Assembly: GCA_900771995.1 (NCBI GenBank)
Contig: CAAGQC010000080.1
Coordinates: 1 to 11,657 of the forward strand
Origin: Lachnospiraceae bacterium
GTDB taxonomy: Bacteria > Bacillota > Clostridia > Lachnospirales > Lachnospiraceae
Length of the DNA: 11,657 bases
Direction: 5' to 3'
Within the stretch, counting starts at the first letter, position 1; each line of letters begins with the position of its first letter. The notes below the pieces were generated by a model. That model worked only from the letters and a program-made list of their open reading frames with translations, ran no database searches and was not told the origin of the DNA. Below, one piece after another: positions 1-6,916 of this stretch. A program made the position numbers and the translations under genes.

Positions 1-20
1 CAGGGTTGCATTACTGTTTA

Positions 21-34
21 TTTGTCAAAGATCA
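21..34 (-). promoter_or_regulatory. boxA-like antitermination element in rRNA leader
   Basis: Read on the minus strand the sequence is TGATCTTTGACAAA, which closely resembles the boxA element of bacterial rRNA leaders (E. coli form TGCTCTTTAACAA), where NusB/S10 bind nascent RNA to keep polymerase terminator-resistant. It lies downstream of three strong promoters and near the point where a 16S gene is expected to begin, off the left window end. The match and position are seen; the function is inferred from known rRNA leaders. Confidence 0.7.
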
Positions 35-38
35 AAAC

Positions 39-55
39 CTCTTGCTCTGCAAGAG
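39..55 (-). other. rRNA leader hairpin (7-bp stem, 3-nt loop)
   Basis: A perfect inverted repeat, CTCTTGC / GCAAGAG with a 3-nt loop, lies between the nearest promoter and the boxA-like element. It is not followed by a T-run, so it is not a terminator. A second, weaker stem (66-70 with 78-82) lies beside it. Such hairpins are common in rRNA leaders and may assist folding or RNase processing; that role is inferred. Confidence 0.5.
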
Positions 56-93
56 CTTTGTGTTTCGCTGTTGTTTTCAGCGGCAACTCTGAC

Positions 94-122
94 ATCTTAT
101 CACAACCGCTTTCGTTTGTCAA
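94..122 (-). promoter_or_regulatory. rRNA operon promoter P1 (proximal)
   Basis: On the minus strand: -35 TTGACA (122-117), exactly 17 nt spacer, -10 TAAGAT (99-94) preceded by TG-A, giving an extended -10. The region upstream of the -35 is rich in A and T tracts, like the UP elements of rRNA promoters. The start site should be near 87, reading off the left end of the window. There is no ORF downstream in that direction within the window, and the boxA-like site follows, supporting an rRNA operon. Confidence 0.85.
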
Positions 123-149
123 CAACTTTTTTAAAAACTTTTTTGTCTT

Positions 150-167
150 GAAAAACTTTCGTTTTTC
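150..167 (-). other. GNRA-tetraloop hairpin between P2 and P1
   Basis: On the minus strand a perfect 7-bp stem GAAAAAC / GTTTTTC closes a GAAA tetraloop. RNAs started at the two distal promoters would contain it, while those from P1 would not. Another stem (252-257 with 265-270, 7-nt loop) lies between P3 and P2. Neither is followed by a proper T-run. Role unknown; they may space the promoters or mark leader processing. Confidence 0.45.
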
Positions 168-179
168 GCGGCATTTGTT

Positions 180-209
180 ATCTTAGCACATCTTGTCGGT
201 ATTTGTCAA
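180..209 (-). promoter_or_regulatory. rRNA operon promoter P2 (middle)
   Basis: Minus strand: -35 TTGACA (209-204), 18-nt spacer, -10 TAAGAT (185-180) with TG-C directly upstream (extended -10). Its -35 and upstream A-tract are identical to those of P1. Direction is leftward, toward the boxA-like element and the window edge. Confidence 0.8.
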
Positions 210-289
210 CAACTTTTTTCTGAAATCTTTTCCAGTTTCTTTCAAGCTGTCACACCGTTTTCTTCGGTGTTGCCTCAACAACGAAATTG

Positions 290-318
290 AGTATATCATC
301 CTGTGCGACACTTGTCAA
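290..318 (-). promoter_or_regulatory. rRNA operon promoter P3 (distal)
   Basis: Minus strand: -35 TTGACA (318-313), 17-nt spacer, -10 TATACT (295-290) preceded by TG-A (extended -10). It starts just past the terminator that closes the protein-coding series at 360-387, so the rRNA transcription unit is insulated from the genes upstream. It is the closest of the three to the canonical -10. Confidence 0.82.
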
Positions 319-359
319 CACTATTTTTCATCTTTTTCGAACAATTTTGTATAAGCAGC

Positions 360-387
360 AAAAAAGCCCATATTTATGGGCTTTTTT
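360..387 (-). terminator. Bidirectional intrinsic terminator
   Basis: Stem GCCCAT / ATGGGC (366-381) is flanked by A6 at 360-365 and T6 at 382-387, so it can terminate on either strand. On the minus strand it lies about 60 nt after the lipoprotein stop codon and ends that transcript before the rRNA promoters begin. No plus-strand gene feeds into it in this window. Confidence 0.88.
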
Positions 388-443
388 GTCGTTTTGTATC
401 TTTTCTTCCTTTCGCTTTTTCTTATAATTTACTGTATATATGC

Positions 444-1187
444 TTATAAAAGCGAAATTGTATATTCATTTGATGCATTTTTGAGACGAAGGGATATGCT
501 CTGCACAGAGCCTGCCACATCTTCGTTTACTTCCAGCAACAGAACCAGTTCCTGCGTCTCTCCCGGACTCAGTGTCTCTGCATAAGTAGACATATCATTG
601 GGCAGCATGGTCATCAAAGCATCCCCCCTGGTACTGCCATTCACCGTAATAATGTATCTGGAAGATGTATGCAGGAAATCAACATTTTCCTCCTGTGCAG
701 ATCCGTTGGTCAATGCAAAACGCAGCACAAGAAGTTTTTTCCCTGCGGAGGCATCCAATGCAAAGTAATCATCCGCGGATCCATCCTCCGGATAGGAGTC
801 CGCTATCTGGTAATCTTCATATGTCAATGTCACGCCCGTTGCAAGTCCAAAGAAATCTTCCAGGCTGGTCGTAATATCCTCCTGTGCCGTGGGCATCTGA
901 ACCTCTGACGTCGTACTTCCCGCCGGCTGTTCTTCTGTCTGTGCATTCTCCTGTCTTCCGGCTTCCTTTGCCGCATCCTTTTCCAGCCTGGCGATCACTA
1001 TCTCAGGATCCACCAGACGGCTTCGGTTGTTCGCATCATATTTTAACAGCGTTACCGCCGCATATTCTCCGACTCTCTGCGATTCTTCCTCTGTCAGATC
1101 CGGGATCTCATTTCCACAGGCGGTCATAGCAAACGCCATGGCGCATAACAAAGCGCCGCAGGCAATCCCTTTTTTGCGTTCTATCAT
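444..1187 (-). CDS. Putative lipoprotein with C-terminal Ig-like domain
   Basis: A 247-residue product. The N-terminus is a lipoprotein signal: basic MIERKK, a hydrophobic stretch (about residues 8-22) and a lipobox-like MTAC with the lipidated cysteine at residue 24, so the protein should be anchored to the outer face of the membrane. Residues about 35-60 form a helical YAAVTLLKYD segment, 75-110 are a Q/T/E-rich linker, and about 115-247 look like the beta-sandwich of DUF4352/DUF5067-like lipoproteins (LLVLRFALTN, later LSPGETQELVLLLEV). The start at 1187 is chosen because it has an AGGGAAGGA ribosome binding site about 8 nt upstream and begins directly with the signal peptide; a longer frame to 1259 would overlap the upstream gene by 68 nt and put extra charged residues in front. 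It lies 4 nt after the stop of the polytopic membrane protein gene, so the two are co-transcribed and probably functionally linked. Function unknown. Confidence 0.8.
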   Translation of the reverse strand: MIERKKGIACGALLCAMAFAMTACGNEIPDLTEEESQRVGEYAAVTLLKYDANNRSRLVDPEIVIARLEKDAAKEAGRQENAQTEEQPAGSTTSEVQMPTAQEDITTSLEDFFGLATGVTLTYEDYQIADSYPEDGSADDYFALDASAGKKLLVLRFALTNGSAQEENVDFLHTSSRYIITVNGSTRGDALMTMLPNDMSTYAETLSPGETQELVLLLEVNEDVAGSVQSISLRLKNASNEYTISLL

Positions 1188-1191
1188 TTTT

Positions 1192-3366
1192 CTATCCTTC
1201 CCTGTCCGTTTTTCCATTATTTCCGTTTTTCTTCTCCAGCACAAGATAGATTCCGGCAATCACCAGTGCGATCACGCCCACGATAAAGAACAGGATCGTT
1301 TTCTGCAATATCGGTGCTCCCCAGTAATCATATAATGCTATTTTACCACAAGTGCACAGAGAAAGCACTAGTCCATATATTCTTACAGGCTTATCTTTTT
1401 TCACAAATCCAAGTGTCACGCTCACCAGTGCGATCAGCATGATCAGAACGCTGTTGATCACCGGCACATTCGTCCTGACGATCAGCGCCATATAAGTCAG
1501 GAAGATCACAATAATCAGTTCTCTGTGCTTAAAGGTCTTATAATACCGCTCCTGCAGTGTCAATACCAGATACGCCAGTACAAATACAAACATGCACAGA
1601 TAGGTAAGGTAGGAATTCCGGTATACCGGATGAGCCAGACCGATCAGTGCCCCGATCTGTCCCACCAGCACAAATACATTAAATACAAGAATATTTTTAC
1701 CGCGCATGTATTTCACATTATTAAACAGCAGTATGCTCACGAACAGGATCCCCGAAAAAGCAGGCAGCTTTAACATGGGCATTAAATTGGCCGCTGCAAA
1801 AAATGCCAGGGAAAAAGTAAGTACGATCTCCTGGTAAGTGGTCCATCCATAGACCAGGAACATGCTTACAATCGTTCCTGCCAGAAGCAGATATGCATAC
1901 GGTATTTCCTTTCCGTTTACCAGCAACAGAATACCATAGGACGTGGTAAGGATCACGTCCAGAACCCGCAGTCCGTTCCCCGCAAACCGGCTCAATATTT
2001 TCGTCAGCAGAAGCAGGGCTGTAACACAGATAAATACCGGCCAGTTATTCTCTATCGCAGAAAAAGCGCATACCGCAACAAAGCTGAAAAAGTAACAGGG
2101 CAGCCATTTTCTCTGTGTTCTGTGCAGAGAAATTCCGGTAGTGACCGCGATCACGAATGCCATTCCCGTCAGGGCAACGATTCCTACGTAAGCGTCACTC
2201 TCCGATCTCCCCCAGTAGTTGTTCATTGCCGTACCGGTAGTGATCCCGGCTACGAGAAGAAATGCTATATAGATTGCCAGCAGTCCGTTCTCGTTCACGG
2301 TGCGGCCCGCCTGCTTCTCTTTTCCTATATAATTGCTCTGCACTGCCAGAATCATATGCGCGATCAGGAAAAAGATTCCGAACGCCGCCACAGTTACCCA
2401 GACCGGCATTCCCTGGGTACCGATCACACAGGATACCGTTACCGGAAAAAGAATGGTCGTGCTCACAAGCTGTATCAGCTGCGAAGCCGTATGATATTTT
2501 CTTACCGGTACGCAGATGCTTAATGCACTCAGCACCAGAATCAGGGAAAACACCAGCAGGCCTTCCGCCTCTGAAAGCAGGGAAGCGCCAAAAAGAGGAT
2601 ATGCGCAGAGCCAGCAGGCCGCAATTCCCAGCAGTCTGTGTATCAGGGACTCCCGTTTTCTGCTCAGTAATACCGTCCCCACCGTGATCACTGCAATGAT
2701 CGCTGCGGCAGGAATCATGCCGAAATTATGTAAGGACACGGTATTGATCATGGTAGACAAATACAGTGCAGCTACACCGATGGCCGAAAATATCTGCGCC
2801 AGCTTCGGCAGCTTTCTGTGAATCAGAAGTTCTGCGATCAATACCACGCCCAGTGAAACTACATATAAAGAGATTCCCTTGATCCAGCCGTTCATAAAAT
2901 ACATGCCCATCAGAACCAGCGCTGTCAGGATAAAAATACCGCCGACCACAGACAGTGCAATCGTTGCTATCAGATATTCCGCATTCTGTTTTTTCGGTGC
3001 CTGGGTCTGTACTACCGGTGTCTGTACCTGTTGCATGGTAAACTGTCCCATGGGCTGTGTCTGTGACTGCCAGGCCGCCGGTTGTTCTCCGACTGCTGCC
3101 GCCTGCGGTACACTCTGCTGCGCTGTGGATACCGGTTCTTCGTTTCCCCCGGCTCTGTTCGCCCTGATCTGCTGTCTCTGGTGCCAGAACTCCACGCTTT
3201 TATCCAGTTCTGCCTGTAATTGTTCCGTATATTCCGGCTGTCTCTGAATTCTCGGAAGCAGCTGCTGCAGGTACTTCGTAAATATAGGATCATCCGACAG
3301 TGCCAGATATTCCCTTGCCTGCTGTTCCAGACTCTTTGCACGTTCCTGTTGTGTATTCGTCTCCAT
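1192..3366 (-). CDS. Large polytopic membrane protein (DUF2339-like)
   Basis: A 724-residue product. Residues 1-128 are soluble and predicted cytoplasmic: a helical, charged first part (to about 70) then a Gln/Pro/Val-rich linker. From about 131 to 710 it is almost continuous hydrophobic helices separated by very short loops, in the order of 18-20 spans, ending in a charged EKKNGNNGKTDREG tail. The stretch with LLIHRKLPKLAQIFSAIG and LYLSTMINTVSLHNFG resembles the DUF2339 'predicted membrane protein' family; that assignment is from memory of the family pattern and is moderate. No transporter motif or catalytic signature was recognised. The start at 3366 has a GGGAGGA ribosome binding site 7 nt upstream. 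It follows hflX by 25 nt and is followed after 4 nt by a lipoprotein gene, suggesting a membrane protein/lipoprotein pair. Biochemical function unknown. Confidence 0.82.
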   Translation of the reverse strand: METNTQQERAKSLEQQAREYLALSDDPIFTKYLQQLLPRIQRQPEYTEQLQAELDKSVEFWHQRQQIRANRAGGNEEPVSTAQQSVPQAAAVGEQPAAWQSQTQPMGQFTMQQVQTPVVQTQAPKKQNAEYLIATIALSVVGGIFILTALVLMGMYFMNGWIKGISLYVVSLGVVLIAELLIHRKLPKLAQIFSAIGVAALYLSTMINTVSLHNFGMIPAAAIIAVITVGTVLLSRKRESLIHRLLGIAACWLCAYPLFGASLLSEAEGLLVFSLILVLSALSICVPVRKYHTASQLIQLVSTTILFPVTVSCVIGTQGMPVWVTVAAFGIFFLIAHMILAVQSNYIGKEKQAGRTVNENGLLAIYIAFLLVAGITTGTAMNNYWGRSESDAYVGIVALTGMAFVIAVTTGISLHRTQRKWLPCYFFSFVAVCAFSAIENNWPVFICVTALLLLTKILSRFAGNGLRVLDVILTTSYGILLLVNGKEIPYAYLLLAGTIVSMFLVYGWTTYQEIVLTFSLAFFAAANLMPMLKLPAFSGILFVSILLFNNVKYMRGKNILVFNVFVLVGQIGALIGLAHPVYRNSYLTYLCMFVFVLAYLVLTLQERYYKTFKHRELIIVIFLTYMALIVRTNVPVINSVLIMLIALVSVTLGFVKKDKPVRIYGLVLSLCTCGKIALYDYWGAPILQKTILFFIVGVIALVIAGIYLVLEKKNGNNGKTDREG

Positions 3367-3391
3367 TCTTATTCCTCCCTCATCATAACAT

Positions 3392-4675
3392 CTACGCGAT
3401 TATATACTCTCTGTATTTTTCCATGTCCTGTCTGTGGCAGTCCGCATGGATCAGGATCCCATCCTCCCGGTACTCCCTGGAGAGGATCTGTGCCTGTTCC
3501 ATCAGATAAGAAGCTATTTTCCCCTCACTGTACGGAATCAGAAAAACACATTCCGCATTGTCCGCATAGACCTTCTGTTCGACAGCCTCTGCCAGTTCAC
3601 GGATGCCGATATTCTGTCCTGCCGCCAGATACCAGTTCTCCTGTCTTTTCTGCGGCAAAGGTTTCATATCGCACTTGTCCGCTTTATTATACACTACGAT
3701 CTGCGGAATGTCACCTGCTCCCAGTTCTTTTAAGGTATCGGCTGTCACCTGCATCTGCTGTCTGTAATTCTCATCGCCAAAATCCACCACCTGGATCAAC
3801 AAATCTGCGTATTTTACCTCTTCCAGTGTGGACCGGAAGGCCTTGACCAGTCCATGGGGCAGTTTATTGATAAAACCTACGGTATCCGTCAGGAAAAAGG
3901 GCTTATTATGCCCGGTATCCACGCTGCGGACACTGGTCTCCAATGTGGCAAACAGCATATCCTTCTCCATGACGGTCTTATCCGGCAGTTCTCCGAACTG
4001 CTCCACCATACGGTTTAAGATCGTAGATTTTCCTGCGTTGGTGTATCCCACCAGAGCCACCTGTGGGATCCGGGACTGCTGTCTCTTCTTGCGCTGCACC
4101 TCTCTGGTCCGGCCTACATCTTCCAGTTCCTTTTTCAGTTCTGTGATCCGGTGTTCGATCTTACGTCTGTCCAGTTCCAGTTTTTTCTCACCGGTACCCT
4201 TGTTGCTCATACTGCCGCTGGCACCGCCCTGACGGCTCAGAGCATCGTACATCCCCACCAGTCTCGGCAGCATATATTGCAGTCTGGCAGTCTCCACCTG
4301 TAATTTTGCCTCTCTGGTCTGTGCCCGGATGGCAAAAATATCCAGAATCAGATTCGTCCGGTCAATGATCGGCAGTTCCAGTTCATTTCCCAGATTACGC
4401 ACCTGAGACGGTGTCAGGGAATTGTCGAAAACAATCTCCTGCGCCCCACATTCTTCCGCCAGTCTGCGCACCTCCGCCACTTTTCCCGTGCCGATATATA
4501 ATGCTTTATTTACATGATCCAGCCGCTGTACGATCTGACCGGCCACTTCTTTTTCCGCCGCTTCCGCCAGACTCGCCAGTTCCTCCATGGAACGGTTGAA
4601 ATCCGGTTCCTCGCCGACATCCACACCGACCAATAATACTTTTACCGGTGCTTCCCGTATCTGTTCTTCCCTCAT
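3392..4675 (-). CDS. hflX: GTPase HflX
   Basis: A 427-residue product of typical HflX length. HflX binds the 50S subunit and uses GTP to split stalled or heat-damaged ribosomes. The N-terminal HflX domain shows LYIGTGKVAEV (59-69) and a glycine-rich linker ending GTGEKKLELDRR (160-171), followed by a helical segment to about 200. The G domain has G1 GYTNAGKS (210-217), G2 threonine in FATLE (242-246), G3 DTVGF (264-268) and G4 NKAD (330-333). The G5 element is slightly unusual, LAAGQNIG in place of the usual SAxxG. The glycine-rich linker is also diverged from the common GxGTRGPGE form. The start at 4675 has AAGGA about 10 nt upstream, a somewhat long spacing. It follows the histidine kinase stop by 22 nt and precedes the polytopic membrane protein gene, so it is probably expressed with the two-component system. 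Confidence 0.96.
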   Translation of the reverse strand: MREEQIREAPVKVLLVGVDVGEEPDFNRSMEELASLAEAAEKEVAGQIVQRLDHVNKALYIGTGKVAEVRRLAEECGAQEIVFDNSLTPSQVRNLGNELELPIIDRTNLILDIFAIRAQTREAKLQVETARLQYMLPRLVGMYDALSRQGGASGSMSNKGTGEKKLELDRRKIEHRITELKKELEDVGRTREVQRKKRQQSRIPQVALVGYTNAGKSTILNRMVEQFGELPDKTVMEKDMLFATLETSVRSVDTGHNKPFFLTDTVGFINKLPHGLVKAFRSTLEEVKYADLLIQVVDFGDENYRQQMQVTADTLKELGAGDIPQIVVYNKADKCDMKPLPQKRQENWYLAAGQNIGIRELAEAVEQKVYADNAECVFLIPYSEGKIASYLMEQAQILSREYREDGILIHADCHRQDMEKYREYIIA

Positions 4676-4697
4676 ATAAAAACATTCCTTTTTCTGC

Positions 4698-6194
4698 CTA
4701 TTTTGTCTCTAACTCAAACCAGAATTCCACACCGTTGTTATAATTGATCACGCCGTATTTCTGGTTTATGGATTCCATGATGGCCTTCACGATGGACAAT
4801 CCCACACCGCTGCCGCCATACTCTCTGGTTCTGGCCTTATCCACCTTGTAGAACTTCTCCCAGATATGATCAATGGAATCCTCCGGGATTGGTTTGCCGG
4901 TATTGAATACGGATACCCGCACTCTGCCTTCCTTTTGTTCCATTTTTACATCAATGATCTTGTCGTCCTCACAGTGATTGACCGCGTTGGAAAAGAAGTT
5001 CATGAACACTTCTTCTATTTTAAATTCATCTGCCCAGGCATAGATCGGCGGATATTCTTCCATCCGTACCGTGATTCCGTTCTGCTTCGTCAGAATGACC
5101 GCTGACTGGATATAATTTTTCACCAGCGCCGTGAGGTCGAACCGTTCCATGGCCACCACATCATTACCAAATTCCAGCTGGTTCAGGGTCAGAAGCTTCT
5201 TCACCATGTTGTTCATCTTCGCTGCTTCGTCCACGATGACATCACAATAGAACTGCCGGCTCTCAGGATCGTCATTGATCTCCTCCTGCAGCCCTTCCGC
5301 ATACCCCTGGATCAGCGCAATGGGGGTCTTGAGTTCGTGGGATACATTGGCCAGAAATTCCTTGCGCATTTCATCAATGGCTTCCTTTTTCTCAACGTCC
5401 CTCTGTAATTCATTGTTCGCCGTCTTCAGTTCCGAGATGTTCTTCTCCAGGGAATCGGACAGCTTATTGATGTTCTCTCCCAACAGGTCAATCTCATTAT
5501 GTGCCTTTCCCTGATATTTTGCTTCAAAGTCCAGCTGTACCATCCGTTCCGAAATATTGTTCAGCTCCAGGATTGGCTTCGTCACGCTCCGGGAGACGAA
5601 CCAGATAATAATACCGCCCGCCATTGCTCCCAGACATCCTACAAGAGCATAGAACCGGTTCGCGATTTTCGCACTTTCCTGAATACTGGAAAGAGGGGTC
5701 TGCATGATAAAAGAAACACCTGTGTTCAGTCTTCCGTAGATCTCCAGATATTCCTTATCTTCCTGTCCGACCTTCTGGATCACATAGTCATCACCGTTCT
5801 CGATCACCCGCTGGTCATTTAAAGGCAGGCTGAAGCCGAATACATAACCGATCAGACGGTTCTCCAGTCTCTCACCGCCGTTGATGGATACATATTTCAT
5901 ATTGGAATTCACATCCATGACGCATACCGTCATGTTATAGTTTCTGCACACGTCATCCAGTTCTCTGGCGAATTCTTCCGTATCGTAGCTGTCACTTTCC
6001 GCTGCCTGCTTGATCGTCCAGTAGGCATCATGTATGACATCCAGTTTGCTCCGCATATAGACTCTGCCCAGAAACATATAGTTGATCATCAGGCACAGCA
6101 GGATCGTACCGATCATCAGGCCGATAAAGATCCAGGCAAACTGCCCTCTGATAGAATGTACTTTTTTGCTCCGCTGTTTATTCCGCCGTTTCAT
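4698..6194 (-). CDS. Sensor histidine kinase (HAMP, HisKA, HATPase_c)
   Basis: A 498-residue membrane kinase. Domains in order: short basic cytoplasmic N-terminus; TM1 about 19-42; extracytoplasmic sensor region about 43-180, of no recognised named fold; TM2 about 182-203; HAMP about 204-255; coiled-coil linker to 275; dimerisation/phosphoacceptor helix with H-box SHELKTP and phospho-histidine H286; ATP-binding domain with N-box FSNAVNH (N403), a G1 box of the VFNTGKPIP type (429-437) and G2 box GGSGVGLS (460-467). The G1 box lacks the usual DxGxG aspartate, as seen in VanS-like kinases, which are active. Its start overlaps the response regulator 3' end by 17 nt, indicating translational coupling and a cognate pair. 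Signal unknown; proximity to bile salt hydrolase and envelope genes makes an envelope or bile-related cue possible, but this is inference. Confidence 0.95.
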   Translation of the reverse strand: MKRRNKQRSKKVHSIRGQFAWIFIGLMIGTILLCLMINYMFLGRVYMRSKLDVIHDAYWTIKQAAESDSYDTEEFARELDDVCRNYNMTVCVMDVNSNMKYVSINGGERLENRLIGYVFGFSLPLNDQRVIENGDDYVIQKVGQEDKEYLEIYGRLNTGVSFIMQTPLSSIQESAKIANRFYALVGCLGAMAGGIIIWFVSRSVTKPILELNNISERMVQLDFEAKYQGKAHNEIDLLGENINKLSDSLEKNISELKTANNELQRDVEKKEAIDEMRKEFLANVSHELKTPIALIQGYAEGLQEEINDDPESRQFYCDVIVDEAAKMNNMVKKLLTLNQLEFGNDVVAMERFDLTALVKNYIQSAVILTKQNGITVRMEEYPPIYAWADEFKIEEVFMNFFSNAVNHCEDDKIIDVKMEQKEGRVRVSVFNTGKPIPEDSIDHIWEKFYKVDKARTREYGGSGVGLSIVKAIMESINQKYGVINYNNGVEFWFELETK

Positions 6195-6861
6195 CCATCT
6201 TGTACCCCATTCCCCATATGGTCTTTATGAGATTTCCTTCCTCGCCCAGCTTGCTGCGCAGCTTTTTCACATGCGTATCGATGGTGCGGGCATCTCCGAA
6301 ATAATCATAGTTCCACACGTTGTTCAGGATCTTCTCTCTGGACAGGGCGATTCCTTTATTTTCCATAAAATAGGTCAGAAGCTCAAATTCCTTGTAGCTT
6401 AAGTCCACGTCTTTTCCGCCGATGATCACACGGTGCGCCTCCTTGTCTACGGTAATGCCTCCGCAGGTCAGTGCTTCCTCCTGCCCTAACTGATTCGTTC
6501 TGCGCAGAATGGCCTCCACGCGGGCCACCAGGATCTTGGGGCTGAAGGGCTTGGAAATATATTCATCCACTCCCAACTGGAATCCCTGAAGCTCGTCCCT
6601 CTCGTCTCCGCGGGCCGTCAGCATGATGATCGGAACCTTGGAATTGACACGGATCTCCCGGCATACCTGCCAGCCATCCATCTTCGGCATCATTACATCC
6701 AGAATAATCAGTGCAATATCTTTTTCCTTATAAAAAATATCCAGTGCCTCCTCACCGTCACCGGCTTCCAGCACGTCAAAATTGCTCTTTACCAGAAAAT
6801 CCCGGACCAGCTTACGCATTCTGCTCTCATCATCCACCACCAGTACTTTCAGTCTGTCCAT
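6178..6861 (-). CDS. OmpR/PhoB-family response regulator
   Basis: A 227-residue cytoplasmic DNA-binding regulator. The receiver domain (about 1-120) has the acidic pair D10/D11, phospho-acceptor D55 in LIILDVMMP, switch T82 in MLTARGD and K104 in ISKPF. After a short linker the winged-helix effector (about 130-225) shows the family pattern SYKEFELLTYF, the recognition-helix region DARTIDTHVKKLRSKLG and the wing IKTIWGMGYK. ATG at 6861 gives the canonical LKVLVVDDE start and has AAGG/GAGGG purines 4-9 nt upstream. It is the first gene of the kinase/HflX block and is preceded by its own candidate promoter with symmetric sites, consistent with autoregulation. Targets unknown; closest in style to VanR-like regulators. 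Confidence 0.96.
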   Translation of the reverse strand: MDRLKVLVVDDESRMRKLVRDFLVKSNFDVLEAGDGEEALDIFYKEKDIALIILDVMMPKMDGWQVCREIRVNSKVPIIMLTARGDERDELQGFQLGVDEYISKPFSPKILVARVEAILRRTNQLGQEEALTCGGITVDKEAHRVIIGGKDVDLSYKEFELLTYFMENKGIALSREKILNNVWNYDYFGDARTIDTHVKKLRSKLGEEGNLIKTIWGMGYKMDETAE

Positions 6862-6875
6862 GCTCCCTCACCTTC

Positions 6876-6898
6876 CTATCTCAAGATAGTAATACTAT
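6876..6898. promoter_or_regulatory. Overlapping dyads, candidate operator
   Basis: Two adjoining inverted repeats lie between the response regulator start and its upstream gene: CTATCT-CA-AGATAG (6876-6889, 6-bp arms) and ATAGT-AAT-ACTAT (6886-6898, 5-bp arms). They cover the predicted start site and -10 region. The arms share CTAT/ATAG, so they may be repeated half-sites. Symmetry is seen; operator function, possibly autoregulation by the adjacent regulator, is inferred. Confidence 0.4.
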
Positions 6899-6916
6899 AG
6901 CGTGTAAATATGTCAA
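6889..6916 (-). promoter_or_regulatory. Candidate promoter for response regulator-kinase-hflX
   Basis: Minus strand -35 TTGACA (6916-6911) is a perfect match and contains the TGA stop codon of the upstream membrane protein gene. A -10 of TATTAC (6894-6889) follows after 16 nt; one-base-shifted alternatives are equally weak. A perfect -35 with a poor -10 fits an activator-assisted promoter. It would allow the two-component system to be expressed separately from bsh. Confidence 0.5.

Larger units (their letters stand above)
115..219 (-). repeat. Duplicated promoter block (18-bp direct repeat)
   Basis: The 18-bp sequence TTTGTCAACAACTTTTTT occurs identically at 115-132 and 202-219, offset by 87 bp. 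Each copy contains a -35 box plus its upstream A-tract when read on the minus strand. A diverged third copy with the core TTGTCAACA is at 312-320. The array looks like serial duplication of one promoter unit, or strong selection on the same -35/upstream module. Confidence 0.8.

Noticed and set aside
36..60. Leader hairpin as a terminator ending an upstream RNA
   Set aside because: The stem is not followed by a T-run on either strand and lies in an rRNA leader downstream of strong promoters.
376..585. Small hydrophobic plus-strand ORF beside the terminator
   Set aside because: It begins in the terminator stem, lacks a ribosome binding site and runs antisense into the lipoprotein gene; its hydrophobicity comes from AT-rich sequence.
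1188..1259. Longer start for the lipoprotein at 1259
   Set aside because: It would overlap the upstream gene by 68 nt and displace the signal peptide from the N-terminus; ATG 1187 has a good ribosome binding site.
4698..6194. Histidine kinase considered inactive because its G1 box lacks DxGxG
   Set aside because: The NTGKPIP-type G1 box occurs in VanS-like active kinases, and the H-box, N-box and G2 box are intact.
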